Shown here piece by piece: positions 55,995 through 64,000 of a stretch of DNA of 64,000 bases. Each line of letters opens with the position of its first letter. Position 1 is the stretch's first letter. The position numbers and the translations under genes were made by a program. The DNA comes from Bacillota bacterium (GTDB lineage: Bacteria > Bacillota > Clostridia > Lachnospirales > Lachnospiraceae), in contig JAEWMB010000018.1 of NCBI GenBank assembly GCA_023457255.1, positions 1-64,000 of the forward strand, read 5' to 3'. Under the pieces are notes generated by a model. It did not search any database. It saw nothing but the letters and a program-made list of their open reading frames with translations, and was not told the origin of the DNA.

Positions 55995-56507
55995 ATGGAT
56001 AATGAAAAAGTTAGCAGCTTATTGAATGATCAAATAAAAAAAGAATTTTATTCTGCTTATCTCTACTTAGACATGTCGAATTATTATACAGAGCAAGGAC
56101 TTGATGGATTTGCGAATTGGTTTAAAGTCCAGGCTCAAGAAGAACGAGACCACGCAATGCTTTTTATGCAATATATGCAGAATAATAACCTAAAAGTGAC
56201 ACTGCAAGCGATTGATTCTCCGATTAGAGAATATAATTGTGCGATGGCACCATTAAAGGCAAGCTTAGAGCATGAGCAATATGTAACCGAATCCATCCAT
56301 ATCATTTATGATGCTGCCTTCTCAGGAAAGGATTTTCGCACGATGCAATTCCTTGATTGGTTTGTAAAAGAACAGGGAGAAGAAGAGAAAAATGCTTCTG
56401 ATTTGATAAGAAAGATGGAACTCTACGGCGATGATTCCAAGAGCCTATATCTGTTAGACCAGGAGTTAGGTGCTCGTATCTATACAGCTCCAACTTTAAT
56501 ACTATAA
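55995..56507 (+). CDS. ftnA: Ferritin (non-haem iron storage)
   Basis: A 170-residue four-helix-bundle ferritin. Ferroxidase ligands are visible: Glu17 in KKEFYSAYLYLDM, Glu50 and His53 in QEERDHAMLFMQYM, the Glu pair in LEHEQYVTESIH near 94, and the Gln/Glu in WFVKEQGEEEKN near 127. It oxidises and stores iron and protects against oxygen. AAGGAGG precedes the ATG. It is single, with its own promoter and terminator, and diverges from the Csp-like genes. Confidence 0.92.
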   Translation: MDNEKVSSLLNDQIKKEFYSAYLYLDMSNYYTEQGLDGFANWFKVQAQEERDHAMLFMQYMQNNNLKVTLQAIDSPIREYNCAMAPLKASLEHEQYVTESIHIIYDAAFSGKDFRTMQFLDWFVKEQGEEEKNASDLIRKMELYGDDSKSLYLLDQELGARIYTAPTLIL

Positions 56508-56579
56508 TAGAAGGAACTTATCAGTTCTTATGTTATGAATATCTTTTGATACACAGCGAAATGTAAAAAAACTATTCGA

Positions 56580-56611
56580 AAAAACCACAAGGAATCAATT
56601 CTTTGTGGTTT
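56580..56611 (+). terminator. Terminator of the ferritin gene
   Basis: AAAACCACAA pairs with TTGTGGTTTT, with inner GAAT/ATTC pairing, and is followed by TTAATT. Confidence 0.8.
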
Positions 56612-56621
56612 TTAATTAACT

Positions 56622-56882
56622 CTTATTTAAAAATACAATCCTTCCAAAAATCCAAGGTATTCGCAGCCTCCCATGCTTTGACTATACTAATTTAAGAGTA
56701 TCCTCCGGATTTTTGGCTGCATTTACTTTGGAAGACACTCTGATAATAATTCCATTCCTTTTCCTCACTTAGTTTGACTAATTAATGCATATTACCTGTA
56801 CACCGCTACTCCCAAGAGCCGCTTTAAGTCCAGTTATATCATCTACGTAACCAAGTCTCGTGAGGTCTCCTGCCTTAATCCA
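56622..56882 (-). pseudogene. Decayed gene fragment beside the LysR regulator
   Basis: Three pieces of protein-like sequence lie on the - strand in different frames: AGDLTRLGYVDDITGLKAAL (to a stop at 56778), GIIIRVSSKVNAAKNPEDTL (to a stop near 56693), and after a further shift VKAWEAANTLDFWKDCIFK (stop 56622). Together they read like the C-terminal end of one protein broken by stops and frameshifts. The family is not recognised. The position, divergent to a LysR gene, is where its target gene would be. Confidence 0.4.
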
Positions 56883-57031
56883 CTACCTCTTTCGTAATTT
56901 ATATCTTTATTATCTTATCTTGAAAAGTAAGTGTAATATCAAATGGTTATAAAGAATGCATTCTCATAGTTTACAGGAATACTAAAAATGATTATACTAC
57001 TATTCATAATGAGAACAAGGAGAAAGCAGAA

Positions 57032-57919
57032 ATGGAATTTCGAGTATTACGCTATTTTCTGGCAGTAGCAAGGGAAGAAAGCATTACAGGAGCAGCAAAA
57101 GTACTTAATGTCACACAGCCTACCCTCTCAAAACAATTGATGGAATTAGAAGAAGAACTTGGGAAACAACTGCTCATTCGTGGAAATAGAAGAATTACAC
57201 TTACCGAAGAAGGAAGGTTACTCCGTAAGAGAGCACAAGAGATTATGGAACTAATGGATAAAACCGAAGCAGAAATCGGCAGTGTAGATGAATTGATTAG
57301 CGGCGATATTTATATCGGCGGCGGCGAGACAGATTCCATGCGTCTGATTGCTAAAGTCGTAAAAAAGCTCCAAGAAGAGCACCCACATATCCGGTATCAT
57401 CTATACAGCGGAAATGCCGATGATGTAATGGAACGTTTGGATAAAGGATTGTTGGACTTTGGAATCATTATAGGATTCGCAAACATTCATAAATATGATT
57501 ATCTGAGACTTCCAACAACGGATACATGGGGATTACTTATGAAAAAGGATAGTCCCCTGGCTGCTTTAGATAGGATTCATCCGGAGAATCTTACAGATAT
57601 CCCCTTACTTTGCTCCAGACAGGCTCTTGACAGCAATGAATTATCAGGATGGATGGGAGAGAGTTTTGAAAAACAGCATATCGTAGCGACCTATAATTTG
57701 ATTTATAATGCAGCTCTCATGGTAGAGGAGGGTATTGGTTATGCCCTTTGTTTAGATAAGTTAGTGAATACAACTGACGTTACTAGTCTGTGTTTTAAGC
57801 CTTTTGAACCACGGCTAGAGTCATCCTTGAATATTATCTGGAAGAAGTACCAAGTATTTTCTAAAGCATCAGAGAAATTTTTAAGGGAACTGCAAGAGAC
57901 AATTCATGTTATAAGATAA
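57032..57919 (+). CDS. LysR-family transcriptional regulator
   Basis: A 295-residue regulator. The N-terminal winged helix (1-60) reads MEFRVLRYFLAVAREESITGAAKVLNVTQPTLSKQLMELE, classic LysR. A linker helix and a two-lobed effector domain (about 90-295) follow, with GDIYIGGGETDSMRL at its start and NAALMVEEGIGYALCLDKL near 230. The ligand is unknown. The site AAGGAG lies 7 nt before the ATG. The gene it would normally control, upstream and divergent, appears decayed. Confidence 0.9.
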   Translation: MEFRVLRYFLAVAREESITGAAKVLNVTQPTLSKQLMELEEELGKQLLIRGNRRITLTEEGRLLRKRAQEIMELMDKTEAEIGSVDELISGDIYIGGGETDSMRLIAKVVKKLQEEHPHIRYHLYSGNADDVMERLDKGLLDFGIIIGFANIHKYDYLRLPTTDTWGLLMKKDSPLAALDRIHPENLTDIPLLCSRQALDSNELSGWMGESFEKQHIVATYNLIYNAALMVEEGIGYALCLDKLVNTTDVTSLCFKPFEPRLESSLNIIWKKYQVFSKASEKFLRELQETIHVIR

Positions 57920-58017
57920 TCCTATCCTCATTTGTCAAGATACAATTATTATAAGTTTTCAATGAACTCTTTAGGCAAGCCCTTTTGTGATTTGCCCACG
58001 CTCTAAAAATCAAGCTA

Positions 58018-58088
58018 AAATGGCTCTGTATCAAATATTGGCGGGATTTCTTTTAGAATCTCGCCCAATATTTGATACAGAGCCATTT
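58018..58088. repeat. Long near-perfect palindrome, terminator or MITE-like element
   Basis: Arms of about 30 nt (AATGGCTCTGTATCAAATAT and on, and its complement) differ by a few bases and enclose an 8-nt loop. It lies between convergent genes and could act as a terminator on both strands. The length and the GGCTCTGTATCAAAT end, which recalls terminal repeats of ISL3-type insertion sequences, suggest a miniature mobile element remnant. Confidence 0.5.
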
Positions 58089-58100
58089 GCTCCTCATTGA

Positions 58101-58916
58101 TTAATATGCTTTTTCTATGGAATAATTTTCAGCACTTTTCTCAAACTTTATTTTTTTACCGGATGCTTTCAATGCAGCATCATACGTAGTATCTATAATA
58201 ATCCATTGTTCTGTAGTTTCCTCATAAATTTGATTCCACGCATGATAAATATCAGGGTTACCGGATTCATATCCCTTTACTAATTTTGTTGGAACGCCTA
58301 CACTTCGAAGCATTACTGCTGCTAATGCAGCATAGTCAAAACAAATACCCTTTTTAAGCTTATAAAAATCCTTTAAGTTGGGTACGTAATTCTTCGATAC
58401 CCTAACTGCTTTTTTATTATCATAAGAATAATTTTTTATAATATAACTATGAATAGCTTTTGCTTTTTCCAAATTTGTTTTAGAATTCTTTGTTAACTCT
58501 TTTGCTTTCTTAAGTATTTTACTGTCTTCCTTTTCCCAGTCAATTGCTTCATTGGATTGAAGATATACGGAAGTTTCATCTTTCAAATCTACTTTTATTT
58601 CTTTTTGTAAGACAGCAATATATTTATTACCTTTTACTTTTTCTCCTACCATAATCTGATAAGTTCCATCTCCTAAAAGGAGAGGATATTTTCCACTGTC
58701 TGTCACAGGAAAATTGTAAGACTCTTCCTCTTTGCTGATAACAATTACATATGCTGTTTTCTTTGTTTCCTTTATCTTCGTTGATACATAGCCCTCTGAC
58801 AAATGGCTTTCCTCTAATTCAACTATGACCTTCGCTTGTACTTTATCAAAGCTTAATAATATCATGAAAAAAAACAGAAATAAAAATAATCTTTTAAAAA
58901 TTTTCTTTGAGATCAT
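58101..58916 (-). CDS. Secreted transglutaminase-like (Cys-His-Asp) protein
   Basis: A 271-residue exported protein. The signal peptide (1-28) is rich in Phe/Leu. A beta-rich N-terminal part (30-115) leads to a transglutaminase-like papain-fold domain (about 130-250). The catalytic triad is visible: Cys192 in KGICFDYAAL, His225 in YHAWNQI and Asp242 in IIIDTTYD. Members are cross-linking enzymes or proteases; which one applies here is open. Its mRNA begins with a c-di-GMP-I riboswitch whose 3' end touches the AAAGGAG ribosome site, so production is tied to the sessile/motile signal. It lies behind the giant adhesin gene. Confidence 0.87.
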   Translation of the reverse strand: MISKKIFKRLFLFLFFFMILLSFDKVQAKVIVELEESHLSEGYVSTKIKETKKTAYVIVISKEEESYNFPVTDSGKYPLLLGDGTYQIMVGEKVKGNKYIAVLQKEIKVDLKDETSVYLQSNEAIDWEKEDSKILKKAKELTKNSKTNLEKAKAIHSYIIKNYSYDNKKAVRVSKNYVPNLKDFYKLKKGICFDYAALAAVMLRSVGVPTKLVKGYESGNPDIYHAWNQIYEETTEQWIIIDTTYDAALKASGKKIKFEKSAENYSIEKAY

Positions 58917-58928
58917 AAAAACTCTCCT

Positions 58929-59020
58929 TTCGGTAACTGGCTGTCATCTTAGATTAACTAAGGAAGACCCTATAGCTTTGCGCCGCTAGTTTTCACTAGG
59001 TTTGCTATTGTCGCTGGAAA
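58929..59020 (-). promoter_or_regulatory. Class I cyclic di-GMP (GEMM-I) riboswitch
   Basis: On the - strand the leader contains AGCAAACC, a hairpin CUAGU-GAAA-ACUAG with the conserved GAAA tetraloop, GGCGCAAAGC, a CUUAG/CUAAG hairpin, and a closing segment GACAGCCAGUUACCGA. These are the hallmark elements of the class, in order. The 3' end of the aptamer runs directly into AAAGGAG and the ATG 13 nt further on, with no terminator between, so control is probably at translation. Confidence 0.88.
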
Positions 59021-59119
59021 GCTCCAACTTTGTCTGTATATTGTTTTCTAATTAAATTTTATACTGTTCCTCACTATTAAAAAATAGGTCATTAGACCTA
59101 ACTTTTGGTAGTATCTAAA

Positions 59120-59166
59120 AGTAAAGCAGGAAAAGGCACGCTTTATGTACTTTTTCCTGCTTTACT
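59120..59166 (-). terminator. Terminator of the adhesin gene
   Basis: A 15-bp stem, AGTAAAGCAGGAAAA and its complement, is followed by TTTTAG on the - strand. It separates the adhesin transcript from the riboswitch-led transglutaminase gene. Confidence 0.75.
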
Positions 59167-59236
59167 AAGAATTACTTTAGAATCGTAATGATAAGATATT
59201 GGGTTGCTTTTTTATGGGATGGGTCTCATCTTATTA

Positions 59237-62200
59237 TTAATTAGTTTTTTTTCTTATGATAATTCCCACAAGGATCAAGAAAGAACCAAATAAAAACTCA
59301 ATTGGAATACCAGTTTCACCGGTTTTCGGAATTTCCTTAATATCCTTCTCTTTCTCTATGTCGATATTGCCCAAAGGTACCTCTTCGACGTCAATTTCAA
59401 AGAAGAAATCCTCTTCATTTCCATCTTCATCACTAACCTTTATTACAAACTTATCCTTACCGGTATATCCCTTATCCGGAGTATAAGTCCAGTTACCACT
59501 CTCATCCACGGTTACTGTACCATGCTTTGGCTTCTCAGAAATCTTAGGCTTTTCTTTGTCGGTAACAGGAACCTTGCCTTCTTTTGGCTCCTCTTTCGGT
59601 GTGGTAACCTTCTCTTCTGTTTCAGGTCTTGGAGTCGGTGATGGGCTTACCGGCTTTTCCGGCTTAGGAGTTGGCGTTGGTTTTTCCGGTTTTGTTGGCT
59701 CCGGGGCCGGGGTTGGCGTTGCAGGCTTTGTCGGCTCCGGCGTTGGCGTTAAAGTACCTGGGTCAACCGGAAACGGTGGTTGTGGTATTACAACGATTTT
59801 ATTATTTTTAACTGTCAGTTCGTATACAAACGGAGTACTTCTATCCAATACAAACTCAATCGCTTTTCCGATTCCCTGATACCCGGCAGGAGATTTTACT
59901 TCTTTTAGGGTATAAGTACCGAATGCCAATTGATCAAAGGTAAGCTTACCAAATTGGTTCGTTTCCCCTTTTCCTACAAGCTCCCCTTTTGAATCATAAA
60001 GTTCGAAACCGGTATTCTCCAGGAAAATTCCATTGTCATTAGCATCTACCTTAGTAACTTCAACGGTTCTGTACTTGTTATTTGTGATAGTCTCTGTTAC
60101 AGTAGCCGCTGTACCTTGTTGTAAGCTCACTATAGTGTTAGGATTTGCCGGCAACTGATAATTCGCCGGTGGCGCAGTTTCTACAAATGTGTATTCACCT
60201 AACAACAGACCATCTATCTTTGCTTCACCATTTACATCAGTAGTCAAGGTTCCGACTTTTGTCCCATCCTTATAAACATCAAACTTCGCTCCTGTTAAAG
60301 ACTCCAGACTGTCTTCATCAATCTTAATAATTTTTATTGATCGTTGCATCTGGTTTGTAATTCCCGGAAAAATATAGTCGTAATCAGTATTATGAGTAAT
60401 GATAATAGTAGTTTCCCTTAGACTAGCCTCCGGAAGAAAATAGCCTGCCGGAGCTTTTGTCTCAACAAGTTTGTAAACTCCAACTTCTAAATCCCGTATT
60501 GTAAATTCACCTAATGCATCAGTTCTATAAGTTCCTCCAATTTGATGATTAAAAGCATCATAAAGTTCAAACTCGGCACCTTCAAGGCCAAGGGTAGGAT
60601 TCTCAGCACTAACTTTTTTAACAATAACGGATTTTAGCCTCTTATTCGTAATATTATCTACAGTAATTACATAATCCTTTACACCATCGGAAGAAAGATC
60701 ATGCACTGCATCAACAACAATTACCGTAGCTGCGTTTTCTGGTAACTGATATCCTGAGGAAGCTTTTGTTTCAACTAATCGGTAGGTTCCATTACTTAAT
60801 CCTTCAATTTTTAGTTTACCATCGATATCAGTGGTATAGATTCCACCGATTTGTACTTCCGGAATAACATCCGTTCGATATAATTTAAACTCAGTATCTG
60901 CCAACCCTTTGCTGCCGTCCTCATGATCCACCTTGGTAATATGAAGGGTTAACCGCTTCTCGTTCGCCACGGTATAGTTTACTGTGTTATCCTTTACAAG
61001 ATCTTCATAGTCCTTGTCTTTATTGATTGTGATTTTAGTAATACGATCATTAGGTAACTGATAATTATTGGGTGCTGTGATTTCCTCTAGTTCATAGTTT
61101 CCGTCTGCTAATCCACTGATAGTAACCACACCGCTGCCATTCGTAGTATAATTTCCTCCTACCGGTATTCTTACAAGAGGGTTCAAGGATGATATTTTGA
61201 ATAATTTAAATACAGCTTTGGAAAGTTTTGTTTCTGGATTATCCATATCTACCTTGGTAATGTTTAATTCTTTTTCTATCTTCTCATTCTTAACTTTTAA
61301 AGTTAAAGTCTGACCTTTTAATATACTACCTTTATCAATTTTTATTGGTTGGACAGTATCATCGATAAGATATCCCGTTGGAGCATCTATCTCTCTTAGG
61401 TAATACTCTTTATTAATTGGTACGGAGTTATAGAGTAACACACCATTATCAGTTTCCTTCGCTGACTCACCAACCACCACCGGCTCCCCATTCAGCAGGT
61501 AATATAATTCAAATTTAGCCGATGCATTGGTTATTAGATTCCCGGTAGCTAAATCTACCTTCTCTATCCTTATACTTCCTCTAGGACTGCTGCCGGTACC
61601 TGTCGCAGAAGACGATTGTGATATACTGAACGTTTTTGTCTCATGTGCTCCTGATTCTAAAGAAGATACTTCGGTTCCGTTAAATTCGGCTGTATTTACA
61701 ATGTTTCCTGCAGCCTTAGTAACAACAGTTGAATATTCAATCTGGTATTGTCTATGGATGTTTTGATGAAAGGCTAGAGTTAACGTCCAATTACCGGTGG
61801 CTGAATCTCTAACAGGAACCAAGGAATAGGTGGACGGACCTTCCACTAAGGCTGGTTCTATCTTTGTTCCTGCACCATTATTGCTGCGATTAATCTCATA
61901 GACTTTAAGACTTCCGGTAACATATTCATGACCACCGCTAATCTTATCTACATACTTAGCATTTTTAATTTCAGAAAGACTCTCATTCAATACGACTTTC
62001 CAGAGAATTTCATCATCTTGATAAGCTTTTGTCATAGTGCTATCCATTGTAGTCTTACTAAGGAACTTATTATAGTAATCATTTTTTACCTCAGCACCAT
62101 AAGAAATTTCTTCAATAGTAGCAGTATTGGTGTATTTTTGTTTGGCTAACCCGGTTATATTGGTTTTATATTCAATCCGGTGCGGCTTATCTTTATGAGC

Positions 62201-64000
62201 TGCTCCAATTTTAACAGTAAACCCAAGCTCCTCGAATTCCTTCGTAACCGTATAGTCGGTTTCTTTCTCTAGGGTTTTAACATCGGTACGGGTACCGTTG
62301 GGATTTACCTTATATTGAATTACCTTTATAGAGCTCTCGTCAAGAACCTGGCCTTCTGAAAATCTATCGGTAACAATAAGTTCGCTTCCGCTTATTGTTC
62401 TTCCTTGATGGTTGGCGAGTATCTCCCAGTTAATCTCTCTCTCTTGAAGACTGTATCCGGAACTTTTTTTGTCACCTTGGTTATGGGTAACATAATTCAC
62501 ATCATACGAATGTGTAGATTCCACTAAGGATGTTCTAACCGTTTTACCATCCGGTATATAAGTGAAGCCGGCTTTATTATTGTAAACAGCATACCCATTA
62601 CTGACAGAAGAAGTATTTTTTTCTATTGCAGGATATGCATCTTGATTAAAACTTGTTTTGTAGTAGATATAATAATCCTGATTCTCAAGGATAATACTTG
62701 AATTTAGCAGCAATTTAAATCCCTTCTGATAATTCACATCGGTTTCATCAGGATCACTAATTGTATAATCAGTACCAGGTTCTAATAGAGTTCCATCTTT
62801 GCCAACAAACCTCAACGTATCTTTTAAAAAGTACTGTCCTTTGTTTGGAAAGGTATCAAGAATCTCTAACTCTGTAATTCCTTCCTTAATTGGCTTGATT
62901 TCAAGCTTCCAGCTCATGGTCTTAGCTTCATAATTCAAGCCATCATAAATTATTTCATCAACTTTTTCCGATGAGGATAAACTACCTGCTTTCAGCTTGG
63001 TAAAATAATTCTTAATGGTTGGAGTAGTATCTTTTTTTATCACCTCTAAATAGCTGTTTCCCGGTCCGCTTCCGGTACCAATTCCTCCACCCGTAAGCCA
63101 TGCTTCATTATTAAATTTACTTCCATACAGTTCCGGATCATGAATCGCAGTTACATATTCCATAATTACCGGTTCACTGATCGTACCAAAATTTATTGTT
63201 AAGTCTGGGTTTATAGCTGTTTCGCCGATGATATCGCCACTGTCAGGAGTTACAATAAAATCTGACAAGTTTTTCTTAACCCCGCCTATGGTAATTTTAA
63301 TACTGTCACGCTTTAACGTTAACCCTTCCGGCAGATTGTCATGCAAAATAGCATTCGTAATGGTATGTTTTCCCTGATTTGCGACTAACTTCCATGAGAT
63401 TTCCTTTGCCGTATAGTTAATGGTAGTTCCCACAGCATCCTTTGTAAGAAGGCTACCTCTGGTTATTTCTACTGAGTTACTTACTTTCTCTGTTATTCCG
63501 CCATCAGCGGTCAATTCCGCTTCATTGGAACAAGTAATTTTAGGAATATACTCCGCAGGGTAATCTATGCTTGCATCAAAGGTTACCCGATATGCTTTCT
63601 TTTCCAGATTCCCCAACTGAATAGGGAAGGTTAAATTATCACTGACTTCTTTTCCATTAAGCTCTTTCAGGCTATTCGTTACTTCACTGCCCCGGCTCCA
63701 GGTTCCACCAACTTTATTTAACTCCCATACTCTAATTGTGCTGCAGTCAACTGTCTGATTGGTAGCTGTAGCTTGAGGATCGTCCAGCCATGCATTGGTA
63801 AGCTTCATTTCAGCCTTATTAATATCAATTACCCATTCTATTTTATTCGAATTTATTCCGTCATACTTTACCGCATTTCCTGATTTTTCAATCAAAGATC
63901 CTCTGGTTAAAGATGGTATTGTCTTGGAAGCAGTTCCTTCTACTACCGCACCATTCTTTAATACTGCATGATTGGTATAACCTAATTTACCATACTCTGT
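59237..64000 (-). CDS. Giant cell-wall adhesin with Cna_B domains (5' end outside window)
   Basis: At least 1587 residues; the frame is open to the window edge, so the N-terminus and signal peptide are missing. The first 800 or so residues are repeated collagen-binding-like beta domains (AKEISWKLVANQGKHTITNA; SLQEREINWEILANHQGRTI). Six Cna_B/SpaA-type domains follow, each opening with a K-V/I-D motif (IRIEKVD, LNITKVD, LHITKVD, VIVKKVS, IKIIKID, VEVTKVD) and closing with a LxETxAPxxYxLP-type end, so internal Lys-Asn isopeptide bonds are likely. Then come a P/T/K-rich stalk, a GTVTVDESGNWTYTPDKGYT module and a C-terminal sorting signal, IPKTG-helix-RKKTN. It should be sortase-anchored and act in attachment. 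Confidence 0.88.
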   Translation of the reverse strand, partial: TEYGKLGYTNHAVLKNGAVVEGTASKTIPSLTRGSLIEKSGNAVKYDGINSNKIEWVIDINKAEMKLTNAWLDDPQATATNQTVDCSTIRVWELNKVGGTWSRGSEVTNSLKELNGKEVSDNLTFPIQLGNLEKKAYRVTFDASIDYPAEYIPKITCSNEAELTADGGITEKVSNSVEITRGSLLTKDAVGTTINYTAKEISWKLVANQGKHTITNAILHDNLPEGLTLKRDSIKITIGGVKKNLSDFIVTPDSGDIIGETAINPDLTINFGTISEPVIMEYVTAIHDPELYGSKFNNEAWLTGGGIGTGSGPGNSYLEVIKKDTTPTIKNYFTKLKAGSLSSSEKVDEIIYDGLNYEAKTMSWKLEIKPIKEGITELEILDTFPNKGQYFLKDTLRFVGKDGTLLEPGTDYTISDPDETDVNYQKGFKLLLNSSIILENQDYYIYYKTSFNQDAYPAIEKNTSSVSNGYAVYNNKAGFTYIPDGKTVRTSLVESTHSYDVNYVTHNQGDKKSSGYSLQEREINWEILANHQGRTISGSELIVTDRFSEGQVLDESSIKVIQYKVNPNGTRTDVKTLEKETDYTVTKEFEELGFTVKIGAAHKDKPHRIEYKTNITGLAKQKYTNTATIEEISYGAEVKNDYYNKFLSKTTMDSTMTKAYQDDEILWKVVLNESLSEIKNAKYVDKISGGHEYVTGSLKVYEINRSNNGAGTKIEPALVEGPSTYSLVPVRDSATGNWTLTLAFHQNIHRQYQIEYSTVVTKAAGNIVNTAEFNGTEVSSLESGAHETKTFSISQSSSATGTGSSPRGSIRIEKVDLATGNLITNASAKFELYYLLNGEPVVVGESAKETDNGVLLYNSVPINKEYYLREIDAPTGYLIDDTVQPIKIDKGSILKGQTLTLKVKNEKIEKELNITKVDMDNPETKLSKAVFKLFKISSLNPLVRIPVGGNYTTNGSGVVTISGLADGNYELEEITAPNNYQLPNDRITKITINKDKDYEDLVKDNTVNYTVANEKRLTLHITKVDHEDGSKGLADTEFKLYRTDVIPEVQIGGIYTTDIDGKLKIEGLSNGTYRLVETKASSGYQLPENAATVIVVDAVHDLSSDGVKDYVITVDNITNKRLKSVIVKKVSAENPTLGLEGAEFELYDAFNHQIGGTYRTDALGEFTIRDLEVGVYKLVETKAPAGYFLPEASLRETTIIITHNTDYDYIFPGITNQMQRSIKIIKIDEDSLESLTGAKFDVYKDGTKVGTLTTDVNGEAKIDGLLLGEYTFVETAPPANYQLPANPNTIVSLQQGTAATVTETITNNKYRTVEVTKVDANDNGIFLENTGFELYDSKGELVGKGETNQFGKLTFDQLAFGTYTLKEVKSPAGYQGIGKAIEFVLDRSTPFVYELTVKNNKIVVIPQPPFPVDPGTLTPTPEPTKPATPTPAPEPTKPEKPTPTPKPEKPVSPSPTPRPETEEKVTTPKEEPKEGKVPVTDKEKPKISEKPKHGTVTVDESGNWTYTPDKGYTGKDKFVIKVSDEDGNEEDFFFEIDVEEVPLGNIDIEKEKDIKEIPKTGETGIPIEFLFGSFLILVGIIIRKKTN

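Overview
The window looks like chromosomal DNA of a low-GC, plant-polysaccharide-degrading, probably spore-forming clostridium, most likely Lachnospiraceae and similar in character to Lachnoclostridium phytofermentans. The reasons are the AT-rich intergenic DNA with strong GGAGG ribosome sites, lipoprotein glycosidases of families GH43 and GH51, MalFG-type sugar importers without a linked ATPase, Csp-like subtilases and a class I c-di-GMP riboswitch. The organism assignment is inference; no rRNA or marker gene is present.

Bases 1-9300 hold a mixed set: a ThuA-like protein with an unusual ribosome site, an aldo/keto reductase with a C-terminal ferredoxin domain, a flavin-reductase-like protein beside a luxC-luxE type fatty-acid reductase pair without luciferase genes, a small membrane protein, a monofunctional peptidoglycan transglycosylase, a candidate structured RNA and a MerR regulator.

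Bases 9315-38994 are a pectin/arabinan utilisation locus. About 12 genes run leftwards from a cytoplasmic GH51 arabinofuranosidase through two binding-protein-dependent importer sets (no ATPase), a DUF5696 protein, an NHL/Yip1-like membrane protein, a duplicated LamG surface protein, a cytoplasmic GH43 and a 1728-residue secreted PL1+PL9 pectate lyase. A divergent ArsR-type regulator with a large C-terminal putative sensor domain sits at the head, with back-to-back promoters and a direct repeat. To its right lie a lipoprotein GH43 endo-arabinanase, a small membrane protein and a lipoprotein GH51. The inferred flow is: surface enzymes cut pectin side chains, the importers take up arabino-oligosaccharides, and cytoplasmic GH43/GH51 enzymes release arabinose.

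Bases 39300-48700 carry ordinary and accessory genes: a CPBP protease, a YitT-family protein, an antibiotic-resistance-type ABC-F ATPase behind a long leader that can fold in two ways, a truncated dehydrogenase gene, a TPR protein, a twin P-loop ATPase and several unknowns.

Bases 48800-55805 hold the most striking unit: four tandem Csp-like subtilases. Each keeps the catalytic Asp and His and the oxyanion Asn, and each has Gly in place of the catalytic Ser, so all four look like pseudoproteases.

The right end has ferritin, a decayed gene next to a LysR regulator, a secreted transglutaminase-like protein directly behind a c-di-GMP-I riboswitch, and a very large cell-wall adhesin with six Cna_B-type domains that runs off the window.
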